DNA of 64,000 bases, taken from assembly GCA_001584585.1 (NCBI GenBank), contig LSYV01000010.1, forward strand, positions 1,019,485-1,083,484, in the 5' to 3' direction. Origin of the DNA: Gonium pectorale. Its lineage: Eukaryota; Chlorophyta; Chlorophyceae; Chlamydomonadales; Volvocaceae. Shown one piece after another: positions 33,301-45,400 of the stretch. The translations under genes and the position numbers were made by a program. The notes under the pieces were generated by a model. The model saw nothing but the letters and a program-made list of their open reading frames with translations. It made no database searches and was not told the origin of the DNA. The stretch's first letter is position 1; each line of letters starts with the position of its first letter.

Positions 33301-36300
33301 TATGCTCCTCCCCTCAGTGCGGGCGAAGCTGGACGAGCACCTCAGCGAGCTGCTGTGGCGGCTGGAGGGGATGGACCCGGCCAGGATGAGGGGCCAGCTG
33401 CACGCGGACGTGCGCGACTACCCGCTCATCGTGCGGACCGCCACCGCGCTGTGGGAACACCTGCATGAGCTACAGTGCCCGCTGAAGCTGCCGCACAACG
33501 CCTACCTCAAGAAGTGGGCACTGTCAGAGGACACGCTGGTAGGTGCTGGTACTGGTCCGCCTATTCGGGAGATGAATCCCTATCGGCGAACCGGGTCGCG
33601 TTAACACGCATCGTCTTTCGGCGTCGAGCTGTTGGGGCGTCCATTTGGGGCTATTAGCGGGGCCGTGACGTCCGGGTCCAGCCAGGCCGGCCGACCCGCG
33701 GGTCGCTTGTGTCTGAAGGCGTCGATCTGTGTTCCTTGCCATCCGCTCCCTGCCCCGCTGCCCCGCGCAGCGCCCGACCCATGACGGTCCGTTCGTGGTC
33801 CTGGTCGACGAGGCGCAGGACATCAACGCCGTCACCAAGCAGGTCCTCATCGACAAACAGGTGCGTGGGTCTGGGGGGTGCAGTTGGCCAAGCCCGCGAC
33901 CTCTGGAGGGCTGCTGCTCTACCACATATGGCAGCATGCTTGGCCATGGCAAATATCATCTCGCGGACTCGTCGTTCAAGTCGATTGCCCCAAACCGGGT
34001 GACGTTGTATGCGCGCAGGAGCTGCCGGTGGTGGCTGTGGGTGACAAGCACCAGCAGATCTACGCGTTCAACTTCGCGTGCGGCCTGATGGCGGGCAGGG
34101 CGTGAGTGCTGGCTTTAAGCGTACCCGGCTGCCCGACTGCCTGGCTGCTTTGCTAGCCGCCCGACTGCCCGGGCGCTCACATCGCACCTCCCGCGGTCCA
34201 TGGCATTCCGTATGAGGAGCTGGACTGCAGTACTTGCGTCAGTCTGTTGTCTCTCGAATGAGCAAAGGGATGTATCAATCGCGAGTGTTCCTGCCGCAAC
34301 GGGGGTGCATACATTGTGCGGCATGCGGTATGATTCTTGCGGCACGGGCAGCGTGTTGCATCGGTGCCCGGGTCGTGGTCGACTAGGTTTACCTGCATGC
34401 TGACATGAGAAGCAACGGGGATGGTGAACCTGCCGTTTTTGCTATCACCCGCTGCAGGCGCATCCCACGGGACGGCGGCGAGCTGTCGCTGCGGCAGACG
34501 TTCCGCTTCGGGCACGAGCTGGCCGCGATGACCAACCTCATCCTCAAGGCCGGGCCCCTCGAGGCGGGCTACATGGTTGGGCGGGTGAGCGGGCGGGTGT
34601 CTATCGGCAGGCGGCGAGTTTTCTGCCCTCCAGAGCCAGATATCGTTGCTATCGTGCGAGACCCGGGTGACAATGGCTCTATAGCATCCTAGCCGGGCAG
34701 CACCCCAGTTATGCGTCTGAGCTTCAGCCCCAGAGGTCACAGCGTCAATGCTCCCATTATTGTACCAATGGCCGAGCCCGCCGCTCCTCTGCCCGCAGCC
34801 GTGGAAGACGAGCATAGGGGATGGGCATCCCGGCGTCGTGTACGCGCTGGTGCCCGAAGCCGCAGACCTGGACACGGTCCGCGCCGAGGACCTGGAGTCG
34901 CCGAACGGCGGGGCGGCCCAGGAGGGCGGCAGCGGCGGCGCCAGACCCAGCGGAAGCAACGGAGGCGGCAGCCGCGGGACCAGCAACACGGCCAGGAGCA
35001 AGAAGGGGAAGGCGGCCAAGGCCGCCAAGGCAACGCAAGCAGCGCGGCCAATCCAGGCGGGCACCACGGCACCGGAGCGGTACGCGGGGCTGCGCTACCT
35101 GCAGTGCCCGCTGCGTGCAGACCCCGCCCAAGCCTTTCCAGATCGAAACTTTCCGGGCCGGGACTTCCCCAAGGAGTTTCCCGTGGCGCCCATCAGTAAG
35201 TTGGGCTCACCTCCAGGCCCGTGACAAGCTGCCGGGATGACGTTGCTAGCGTGAGCTACATGCTCGCCAGCTAGCCACTACTACCACTCGCAATAGAATC
35301 GTGTGAACCCATCTTCAGCTGCGCTCTCGTGTATAATTGGTCCGGGCCCGCATTAAGTCGGTTGGCCTTCCTTGGCCTTTCAACCCCGCTGTGCGTCTCT
35401 AATGGTGCTGCAGGCGGCATAGCGTTGCCGGCGCCGAATTTCCGGCTGCCGGCTTGCGCGGGCAAACACGAGCCCCTGCCGCTGGTGACCTACATCGCGC
35501 GCACCAATGCGGCGCTCATTCGCGCGGCGCTGGAGCTAGTGGCGCTGGGCCGCTCTGTGTGCGCCACCTTCAAGTGCGACCAGTGGGACGCCATCGTGCG
35601 CCTAGTAGAGGACGTGACTGACTTCCTGAAGTAAGCCCGACATGTGGGATTTGATTGAGCTCAACGCCCTCGCGTATCCTCGCCGACGCTGCGCTCTTGT
35701 CTCTTGCTATTCCTAACCTGCCAACGGAAACGCACGGTATAAGAGAAGTCGCCTCGGGGTACCCGGACACGTGTGTCATGCTAAGCCTTTTTTGACCGCA
35801 GTGTAAGACTCGCCCCCTGCTGTATGCTGCAGGAACCGCAAACGCTTTCCTTACCCGAACCATGAGCTGTACGGGCTCCAGACAGAGGACGACCTGAAGC
35901 AGCTGGTGGACTTCGAGGCGGACAGCGACCTGGCGACTGCCTACATGCTGGTGGGTGGGAGGGAAGGCTGGGCGGGAGGGTAGCACGCGGGTCAGAGGGC
36001 AGCAGGGACGCTACTCTGAGGAAGGAGTCAAGACCAGTAGCTGGCACTGTTATTGGCATTTTTGCACCCTGGCTTGCTGTATGACCTTTGGCCCCTCCCA
36101 ACATGCAACTGGGTGCTTCTCTGGGCCCGGCATGGATGGATGAACGGGGAAGGCACCGCGAGTCGCTGCCAGGAACTTTTTGCCTTCAGTCTTCCATGTG
36201 AAGGGTTGCCATGCGCCTCCGGCTTCCTACTGAGGAAGTTTTCCAATGTTTCCCATAGGCCAGGGAGTACTCGCTGGAGCGGGTCCGGGAGCTGGGACAG

Positions 36301-38113
36301 GAGCTGGTGAGTGTTGGTGCATGGCTATGACGGGTGTTGCGTGAAGCAGCTATCATCCTATCAATGATACGGAATGCAGCTGCCAACGGTGTACTTGCGG
36401 CCGCATCCTTGAAACTATAGCCCAGGTCCCCCGGCGCATGACGCGTGACAAATTGTACACCGCAACGGCAGCGTTGAGTGCGGGAACGCCTCGCCTCCTT
36501 TGTCCGTTCGATGGTTATCTCCACCGACGGTCTGTAGCCCTTCCCCCCTCCCGAACCTTGTCTACCGGAATTCACCAGCTGGAAGAGCGTCACGAGGCCG
36601 AATACTACCTGGCGACGACGCACAAGATGAAGGGCGACGAGGCACCGCTGGTGCAGATTGCGGACGACTTCTTGGCCGTGCTGGTGGGTGGGGCTGTGCC
36701 GGTGACACGTATGCTGCCACGCGTTTGCGCGTCTCCACACCTTCAGCTAAAACCCAGCCTCTCATGATGATGTTAGAAGGCCGACTACTCATCTCTGCAT
36801 TCGCCTCAACGTGTTCCGCCGCTGTGCAGGCCCCGACTGCTGCAGGGGACCAGGAGCGACTGGCAGGCCAGCGCGCCAGCCCGAGCCAGGTTGACGAGAT
36901 CAACTGCGTCTATGTGGCCGCCACCCGCGCCCGCAGCGTGCTGCTGCTCAGCCGGGACCTCACCAGGCTGGCGCTGGGGCTGCACCGCCGCCACGTGCAG
37001 CTGGTGGGATACGCGGGGGCGCGGCAGGGGCAGAGGCATACAGGAATTTGTGCGATGTTCACGATGACAATTGCATGTCCAGTGCTGCCACCCCACCTTC
37101 TCTGCTTTGCGCGCATCTGACCGATGATATGGCACTCGACGCGACTATATCAAACAGCGTACATCCTCCGTTGCCTCCTCTGGCCACAGGTCCTGCCCGG
37201 CGAGGGCGAAGAGCTGACGCCGGCCAGCCTCGGCACCGAGGGAGCAGCCTGCGGCGCAAGGCCGCACGTTCACCGCGGTCCGCAGGCGGGCGTGGACTTG
37301 TCGGACGAGCCAGCGGAGGCCACCGACGCCTCCGCCGACACGGGCTCTGGCAGCAGCTCGCAGTCCGACAGCATGGACACGCCGCCGCCGCTCCGCAAGC
37401 GGGCGGCCACGCGAGGTGGCCGTGGAGGCGGCGCTGCCCGCGGAGGCAAGCTGGGCGCCAAGCGGGCCAAGAGGGGCTCTGCTGCCGAGGTGCGCGCTCT
37501 GTCTTGGCTCTGCTTTCGGACTGGTACCGACTGCTGCGTGTTAGCGCCTGCCATTCACCGCTCCTGTCATGTTGGCGCCTGACACCTGAACATCCCCGAC
37601 TGGTGTTGCCCGTGTTACAGGACACCGAGATGCGCGGCGACGTGCCGCGGAGCCGGCGGGCGGGGCGGGCGGCGCCCTCGACGAGCAGCGCCGGCGGCGC
37701 GGCCGGCCCGGCGGCCACCTGCTGCAGCGCGTGCAGCGGCCCGCTGGCCGATGCCGCACAGCCGCAGCCGCAGGTGGGCACAAAACTTTGTGTGACCTAT
37801 GGGTTTACGGATTCCGTTTGCTGCGAGGACACATGCAATCCGTCCACACGCTGGGCCGTTCACACAGGGCACCATGGACGCCTCGCCACGGTGTGACGGC
37901 GTACGACCCCAAGTTGCCGCATACTCGTTTGACGCATCAACTAAGTTTGAATGGACTAACCCAGCATGCTCTTCGTATCGCCCGCAGGCGCCCGGCCTAC
38001 CGCGAGTCACCTGGCGGGGCCGGCCCGTGTGCGACTCGTGCGCTCGAGGGACCCTCTTCGGGGAGGTGCTGGAGCTGCTGCAGGCGCAGCAGCAGCCGGA
38101 GGGGCAGGAGTAG
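30396..38113 (+). CDS. FBH1-like SF1 DNA helicase, tandem copy A
   Basis: Predicted 1143-residue UvrD/Rep-type helicase closest in motif pattern to FBH1, an anti-recombinase that strips Rad51. Exons: 30396-30575, 30655-30796, 30947-31091, 31172-31355, 31531-31593, 31731-31831, 31956-32061, 32210-32258, 32381-32516, 32936-33102, 33318-33538, 33771-33860, 34019-34101, 34458-34584, 34799-35195, 35414-35630, 35833-35950, 36259-36306, 36579-36683, 36830-37003, 37190-37489, 37621-37773, 37988-38113. All 23 close in phase; the end of exon 9 is the least certain. Walker A is AYAGAGKT (275-282), Walker B DEAQD (511-515), motif III GDKHQQIYAFN, motif IV QTFRFG, motif V THKMKG (872-877), motif VI VYVAATRAR (about 920). 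FBH1-like PHNAYLKKW precedes Walker B. The C-terminus has paired CxxC motifs (Cys1086/1089, Cys1117/1120), like FBH1. No F-box is visible in the 270-residue N-terminal region. The intron after exon 2 uses a GC donor. Confidence 0.85.
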
Positions 38114-39140
38114 CAGAGGCAGGCGCCGTCGCACCTGCATAGGTCAGCCGTGCGGCCCGCCGCAGGCGGCTGCACTGGTGCCCTGCTGTTCGTGTACAGG
38201 ATCTCAGGCAGGATGCTGTCTTACTGCCGGAAGCTGATAACTGTGAACTAAAGATTTTTTCGTTTGCCATGGCGCTGCTGCATGGAATGCGCAGGCCGCA
38301 AAGCGAAAACCGCAGCTGAACCTTGAGCAAGAGCTTGTTCTCGATATTCGGAGTGAGTCTATTGTAGCAAGAGTATACTGGATGCCGTAATGCAACTGGA
38401 CGCAGAGCCGCTCTAGAGGGGTAGCGCACGGCCGCCCGCAGCGGTCCGTTCCATGTTATGGCGCGTCTTGTGGCTGCCGTACTCCCATGCTCAGTACTGT
38501 ATATCGCTTGCTGAGAAATTGCGGTCGCAAGCGGAGTAGATTCCAGTTTTTGACCCGGTTTTGCGGATAGATGCCGGTTTGGTAAATTATATCGTAGCCG
38601 TACGTCGACTGGTTGGCGTGGCGGCTGTGCAGGATGCATTTCCTACGTTTGCTGTTGCGTCCATGCACGAATCGAATGGTCCGCTACCGTTACTCCTGAT
38701 GGTGCGTGTGTGCATAGACCAAGCTGTACACGCACACGGCGCAGTATGTTTGTAGCGAGCGGCCACGCCGTTTACAACCGTGCCTTGATGCTACGGTATC
38801 TCGTGTTATATGCAGCGCGCGTGCACCTTGGGGTGTGTATGACCGTAGAGGTGGCCTTCCCTGTCTCTGTTTTACTGTTTTGTGCTCTTCTCCTGTTTGG
38901 GCGACTCCATACCGGCATCAGTTGCTGGAGATGAACAGCCACGTGAGCGGGAGCATAGGGCCTTGTGCGTGTCTGAGCACCGTGGCGCGTGGGTTCTTAT
39001 GGGACTTTGGGTCACGGTTGGTTACAAGTGTGGTACACCAGAGTACACCAAACAGTTCATACCGGCATTTTGTACTTCTGCAACGGTTTCTATGGCGCTT
39101 GCGACGAGCTCCAGGGGCCCAAACCGCCGTCATCTCATAA
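38114..39140 (+). other. 3' UTR of helicase copy A, no gene recognised
   Basis: Short frames only. The first TGTAA after the stop is at 39141, so this is probably a 1-kb 3' UTR. Confidence 0.45.
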
Positions 39141-39145
39141 TGTAA
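39141..39145 (+). terminator. Polyadenylation signal TGTAA (helicase copy A)
   Basis: First TGTAA on the plus strand after the copy A stop codon. Confidence 0.45.
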
Positions 39146-39457
39146 CTGCGAGTAGTGAATGCACGTTGCGCCCTGTGCCACTGCCCGTACAGCCGTACAG
39201 CATTGGGTGCCCACTCGATACAGATTTCCTCTATTACTCAGCGCTACGTGCATTCTGCCATTATCACCAATTCTACCGACTCACACCAGACGTGCCGTGC
39301 ATGCTGAGCTCGTCCAAGACGCCTGCATAGCCTTCCCTACCTGCGCAGTGTGTATTTGCATGGCCGATATATAGTATGACAAGGCGTTCCGTTCGTCCAG
39401 GACAACGCAGCATGCGTCGCAGGCTAACTTTGTGAGCGCTCTGGTCGCGCCTGGTTA

Positions 39458-42400
39458 ATGGCAGAGCCTACCGAGCAGGCACGTGTCGTAGAGACAGCAA
39501 GCGTTTGGCACGAAAGGCAAATTGCAAGCGCGGTTAGGCTGAAGCAAGGCTGGCGTCAACCTCTCTCGGCTGCGGATTGCTCAGCAAATGAAGGCTGGGG
39601 CCCAGTGCTCGTCGGGGGCCCTGTCGGTCCCTTCGCATGCACACGGGTATAGTCCTTCCAGCTGTGTTGTGGCATTTGTTCGCTTCAGCTAGAACATCTG
39701 CGGCAATTCCGCGCAGGTGTCGGGACCCAAGGGACGCCTGCTGCTCGTGTCAGCGGCCGCACATGCTCAGCGCGAGCTGGGCGCGGGATGGGGCTTCTTC
39801 CCCGAGGCCCACGCGCTGAGCATGCTGGAGGTGACCGTGGGGACTCAAGGTGCGCAGCCACGGGGTGTATGCGCCAAGGGGCTGTGCCCGCATGTCCGGT
39901 GCTGCTGCGCAGGCAGCCACCCACATCTACAACACCCTACCCCCATCCCTCTCCTGCAGTGGCGGGCCTCGCGGCGTACCTGGCCAAGCTGATGGACAGG
40001 CTTAAAGACCCGCCCGCTCAGGATAACCGCTCTGTGGCGATCCTTCTGCTGGGCATCGTATGCACTGCGGCAACCGCGGGTCGGGGCGTAGGCCTGCTTA
40101 TCCGGTGCGTTATCGGGAGCAACGCATGTTGGCATGTAGCACTGCCCTCGCTTCCCGCCCGCGCCTCCCGGACCTTGAATGTTGCTGCCCTGGGCTCCGC
40201 TGCAGGACCCTCCTGTATCGGGCGAGTGCGTCTGCCGCGGCAGGCCAGGAGGCCGGGGCCATCCGGGGCCACGTGCTGCCCGGGAGGCTGGTGGGCGAGC
40301 TGCTGGACGCCGTGCGGGTCCTGCTGCGGTACAGGGAGTGTGGGCCGGAGCTCATGCCCGTGCACGATGCCATCGAGGCGGAGGTGCAGGTGACCGGGTG
40401 GCAGGGTGGCGAAGTGGTGGCGGGGTGGCAAGGCGGTGGGGGGTGCCTAGTTGCGAACGAGGGAGCCCGCCTGTACGGTCATGCACACCCGAAGGTGCGA
40501 CGTTTCCAGTGAGGGCGGGCGGGTGGATGCAAGTCAAGGCGAGTGAGGCGACGATCCCAGGTTTGAGGCCGCTTCAGCCCTGACCCACATTGTGCTATGT
40601 ATTGTACAGCAACCCTCGCCAATGTCAAACGTCGGATTGAAGGGATTTGGATTCGCGCTGTTCCTATACTTCCATGCCCTACGTGTCCTTTGTACGGCAG
40701 CGGATGAGCATACTGCCCCGGGAAGGGCCTCGTCCGGACGAGGAGCGCGAGGCGGCTGAGGTGGGCTGTGCGGAGTTGCGGGCTTGCGGCAAAGCGCTTG
40801 TTTGTCGATCGAGGGCTCATGGCCACTGGACGGAACGCGAAGGAGCTGCATGGGAGGAGCACCTGTGTCATTCCATCTCTCGCCCCGTGGCTGGCATTTG
40901 GAAGGACGTGTCGTGGTTCGCTGTAGGTTTTTCAAACCGTAATGTCTTGCACCCGGTGGCCTGCAGGCGGCGGCGAGGGGTCCGGGCGGCTTGCGGCTCA
41001 CGCCGGAGCAGCTGATCGCCAGCCGGCCCGCCTTCTGGGACGCGGAGGGCAGGCCCCTGGTCACATTGTGAGTGGACTGGGACACGACATAGGCACGTAG
41101 CATATGGGGAAGGGCTTCCATGAGCCAAACTGTCTTGTATGTTATTACCGTACCGTGCTGACAGTGTGCCGCTGGGCCACATCACCTTGGCAGATGCCGG
41201 ATACGGGACGCTTCCTAAATGTGCGTCGCCGTGCTTCCGAAGGCAAACCGAAAATGATGCGCCGTTGCCCCGCCCCGAGCTGCAGGCTCCAGGCATTTGC
41301 CGGTGCCGCCAAAACCACGGTCCTCTGCGCTATTGTACGAAACTTTCCCGAGTACGACTTCCTGTACGTGGTGTACAACAAAGACATGCAGGTATGTAAG
41401 TTTCAGGCAGACCTAGGAGCCCACTTAGCCGCATCTTGTTGTTATTCGTATCGGCGATACCGTCTGTGGGAAAGAGGCACACCCAACAAGCGTCTCTCGT
41501 TTTCGGCCGTTGCCCTCAAATGAATCCTGCCCGATGTACCTTACATGCGTTGGCATAGCAGGTTAGCTACTGTTAGCGTTAGGCACGATTACCCCAACTG
41601 AGCATGTGCGTTCACACTTGATGGCGGCTGGTGGCTCGCGTTTCTGACGTTGAAGGCCCTCCCGACTGCAGCTGGCATGCCAGGACGCCATGTACGACGA
41701 CCTGCACCGGGACGTGCTGGGTGGGTCTGAAGGGTGGTCGTCAGTTGTTGGTCTCGGTCAGTCGGGTTCGGCAGCTTTTCGGCCGGGAAGGTGCCGAGCC
41801 CAGCCGTGTCGGCGGCTGAAGGTGCCGATAATGACGTGTAACGCGCGCCTCAGCAGCAGTATACTGCTGCCTGTGTATGCCCCGCCCAAGAGTGGCCGTT
41901 TGTTGCGAGGCTGGCGACCAGATGGATGTGCAGCTGGGGGCAGCGGCGAGTTCTGGACAGAGTCCCGGGATGCGTGCAAAGCCGAGTGCCAGCAACACGC
42001 TGCGGCTGCTTTCCGGGCACCGCATCCTCTCGCTTGCGCCTGAGGCTGCGCTTGCACCTTGCCCGCGAACGTCTGCGGCCCATACCGCCACCTGCCTGCT
42101 TGCCGTTTGTTCTCAGCCTTTGTATGCCGTTTGTGTGCGCAGATGGCAGGCACCGGTCGTGCAACTTTGAGGTCCGCACCAGCCACTCCCTGGCGTACGA
42201 CCGCTACAACGTCCGCATGCGATATGCTGGCCGCAAGATCAGGCGAGTCCGGAAGCACTTGCAACAGTATCTTAACCGTGCGCTGTCTATGGTACCTGTC
42301 TACGGTACCCTGTCCGCATGCGCGGTGGACGGTACCAACTCGCAAGATCACGACACAGACTGCAGACCGCAGCTGTTGCGTCTGCTGCCCGGACCGATGG

Positions 42401-45400
42401 TGCGACACGTCCGATCCCAATGCACGACGGTTCCGCAACTCTGCTGTGCATTCGCCGCGACCGGCCGCACAGCCTGCAGTCTTCCCTGAGGAAACGTCTG
42501 GCTGTCCCCACCCCTGCAGCGACCCGACGGTTGGCAGCGTGCGCGAGTTCCTGTCAGCCTTGTGGGGCGTCCGGGAGGAGAAGCACGTGCGCAGCTCGCT
42601 GGTGGGGGCGGTGCGCAAGACGCTGCAGCGCTACATGACCTCCGCCGACCCGCGGGTCAGCGGCCGCCACCTGGTGCTGGACAAGAAGCGTGAGTGCGAA
42701 CCGGGCCTGGGCAACTTGCACGGCCACGTCCTTCGGCAGAGACTTTGCTTACCGCATGGCGAGGGCAGGGCTCTTTGGAGAGGGTGAAGGCGTCGGGCGG
42801 GGTGGTGGTTCGGCATGGGTATGGAGTGCGAGCTTCTGACCGTCAGCTCGGCAGGTTACGTGGTCCTGGACCAAACGGCTCGTTAGGACATCCCCTCACT
42901 TGTAACGGGTTTGCATGGCTGATCTCTTAAAGCCCAGCCTCAGCGCCTACCAAATATGTGCAGGACGCCAGGGGGTTACCTGTTTGTCAACGGCGACATT
43001 TTGTCCCACCTGCATGCACAACTTCTCAAGCCCTACGGTGCGCCCCGCGTCCGCAGAGGGGGAGATGGTGGTGGCGCACCTCAGCGAGCTGCTGTGGCGG
43101 CTGGACGGGGTGGACCCCAGGACAAAGAAGGGCGAGCGCCACCCGCGGCTGGACCTGCAGAAGATTGTGGACGCAGCCGCCGCGCTGTGGGAGCGCCTGC
43201 ACGAGCCAAGTTGCGCGCTGAACGTGCCGCACAACGCGTACCTCAAGAAGTGGGCACTGTCAGAGGACATGCTGGTAGGCGCTGGTGGTTTGCCTAACAG
43301 AAAAGAGGACCCTGTCAACGCGCTGGGGTCAGTCACCATCCAACATTTTTTTGCTGCCATTGCAAGGCTGCGTCCTCTTAGGACCCTATGGGACCCGGAC
43401 GGTCGGGTCCCTGATGGTGTTGGTCTGTGTTTCTTACCACCTGCTTACTGCCACGCCGCCCCGCAGCGCCCGCCCTGTGACCGGCCGTTCGTGGTCCTGA
43501 TCGACGAGGCGCAGGACATCAACGCCGTCACCAAGCAGGTCTTGATCGACAAGCAGGTGGGTGTGGCCCGGCGTTGCGGTTGGACCGGCCCGCGACCTCG
43601 GGGGAGTGCTCTGCCACATATGGCAGCACGCTTGGCCATGGCAGATATCACCTCGCGGACTCGTCGCCCAAGTCTATCGCCCCACACCGGGTGACGTTCA
43701 ATGCGCGCAGGAGCTGCCGGTGGTGGCTGTGGGCGACAAGCACCAGCAGATCTACTCGTTCAACTTCGCGTGCGGCCTGATGGCGGGCAGGACGTGAGTG
43801 GTAGCTTTGAGCGTACCCGGGCTGCGTGATCGGCACGGCCGCTCGACTGGGGTTCGTCTCGCAGCCAGTTGCCGTCCTGAGGCGTCGCTAACATGGGCAA
43901 GTGGAGCCGAGGGCTGCCCGGCAGGCATTGGGTTCGTTCGGCAGCGCATCGAAAGAAGGCCAGCCACGGGGGCATTGCACATCGTCGACGTGATTACTTG
44001 CGCTCATCTGCACGTATTCAGCACGCCGTCCAGGTTGTCACCCGTCACTAGGGTACTGATGTTGCAACCGCCCTGCGCCTGCTGCAGGCCCCTCCTGCGA
44101 CGGTCCACCGACGAGCTGTCGCTGCGACAGACCTTCCGCTTCGGGCACGAGCTGGCCGCGATGGCCAACCTCATCCTCAAGGCCGGGCCGCTGGAGCCGC
44201 GGTACATGATTGGGCGGGTGGGTAGTCCGGAGGCGAGTGCTCCTGCGGCACGCCGACGCAAGCGCGGGACCCACAACAGGAGACCGCTGCTCGGTACTGC
44301 CCCAAGCGCCATACCAGTGCCCCAGCATCGTTGGCGGTGGCGGGAGCCAGCGCATACGAGACATACGGGCACCCTGCGCCGGCCTGCGTGTTGCGCGGTC
44401 GCCGCACGGGGTGTGTGCGCGTGGGCCGGCGTGCAACAGAGTTGGAGGAAGAGGTCCTTCAGCATTGGCCTGTATATTGTGCCTTGGCGCAGCTTGTTTG
44501 CGCTCATCCGTACTTGTGCTGCGGGCGCCCGAGCGAACCCTCGGCCCGAACCCGTTCGCCCCGCGCTCACCCCATGCCTGCCGCTCCTTGCCCCTGCGCA
44601 GCCGCGCAACACGCAGGCCGGCGCAGGGCACCCTGGTGTGGTGTACGCGCTGGTGCCCGCCACCGCCGACCTGGACACGGTCCGCGCCGAGCACCTGGAG
44701 CCGCCACAGCCGCAGCCGCAGCCTGCGCCGGACCAGGAGCTCGCCACGGCGGCCAACGCCGGCGCAGATGGCGCGGGCGGCAATACGGGCGGCGGCGCAA
44801 CCGGGAGCGCGGACAGAGGCGCGCAGGAGGCCCCGCCGGCAGCGGCGGAGCCGCCACCGCCGCCGTATGCCGGGCTTCGCTACGTGCAGTGCCCCTTGCG
44901 GTGCTCAGCGGCGGACGGGCAGTTCCCCAGGGAGATCCCTGTGGCGCCCATCAGTGAGCCGGGGCCGGGAGGCGGAGGCAGTGGGCATGGCGGGCGCTTG
45001 CACCTCCCGGGGGCTCCATTCAGGCATCTGCTGTGTGTTTGCACTTGTCAACGCTGGTCATCACAGGGCTGCCTGACAAGGCAATCCAGGCAGGCCAGTC
45101 CGTGCAAGAAAGCATCTGAGCTTGGCGTGAGGCCTCCCCCTGCCCCCCATACAAACCGTGCACCGCCCGCAGGTGGGGTGGCGCTGCTGCCGCCGGGCTT
45201 TAGACTGCCGCCCGTCGCCGGAGTCCACCGGCCCTGGCCGCTGGTGACCTACATCGCGCGCACCAACGCGGCGCTGGTGCGCGCGGCGCTGGAGCTCGTG
45301 GCGCTGGGCCGCTCGGTGCGTGTGTCCTTCAAGAAGGAGCACTGGAAGGGGCTGATGAACAAAGTGCGGGACGTCACGGCCTTCCTGTGAGTGGGGCTGC

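Noticed and set aside
43798..45390. Single 530-codon plus-strand open frame in helicase copy B
   Set aside because: It runs through exons 14-16 and their introns; conserved splice sites and alignment with copy A show three exons, not one ORF.
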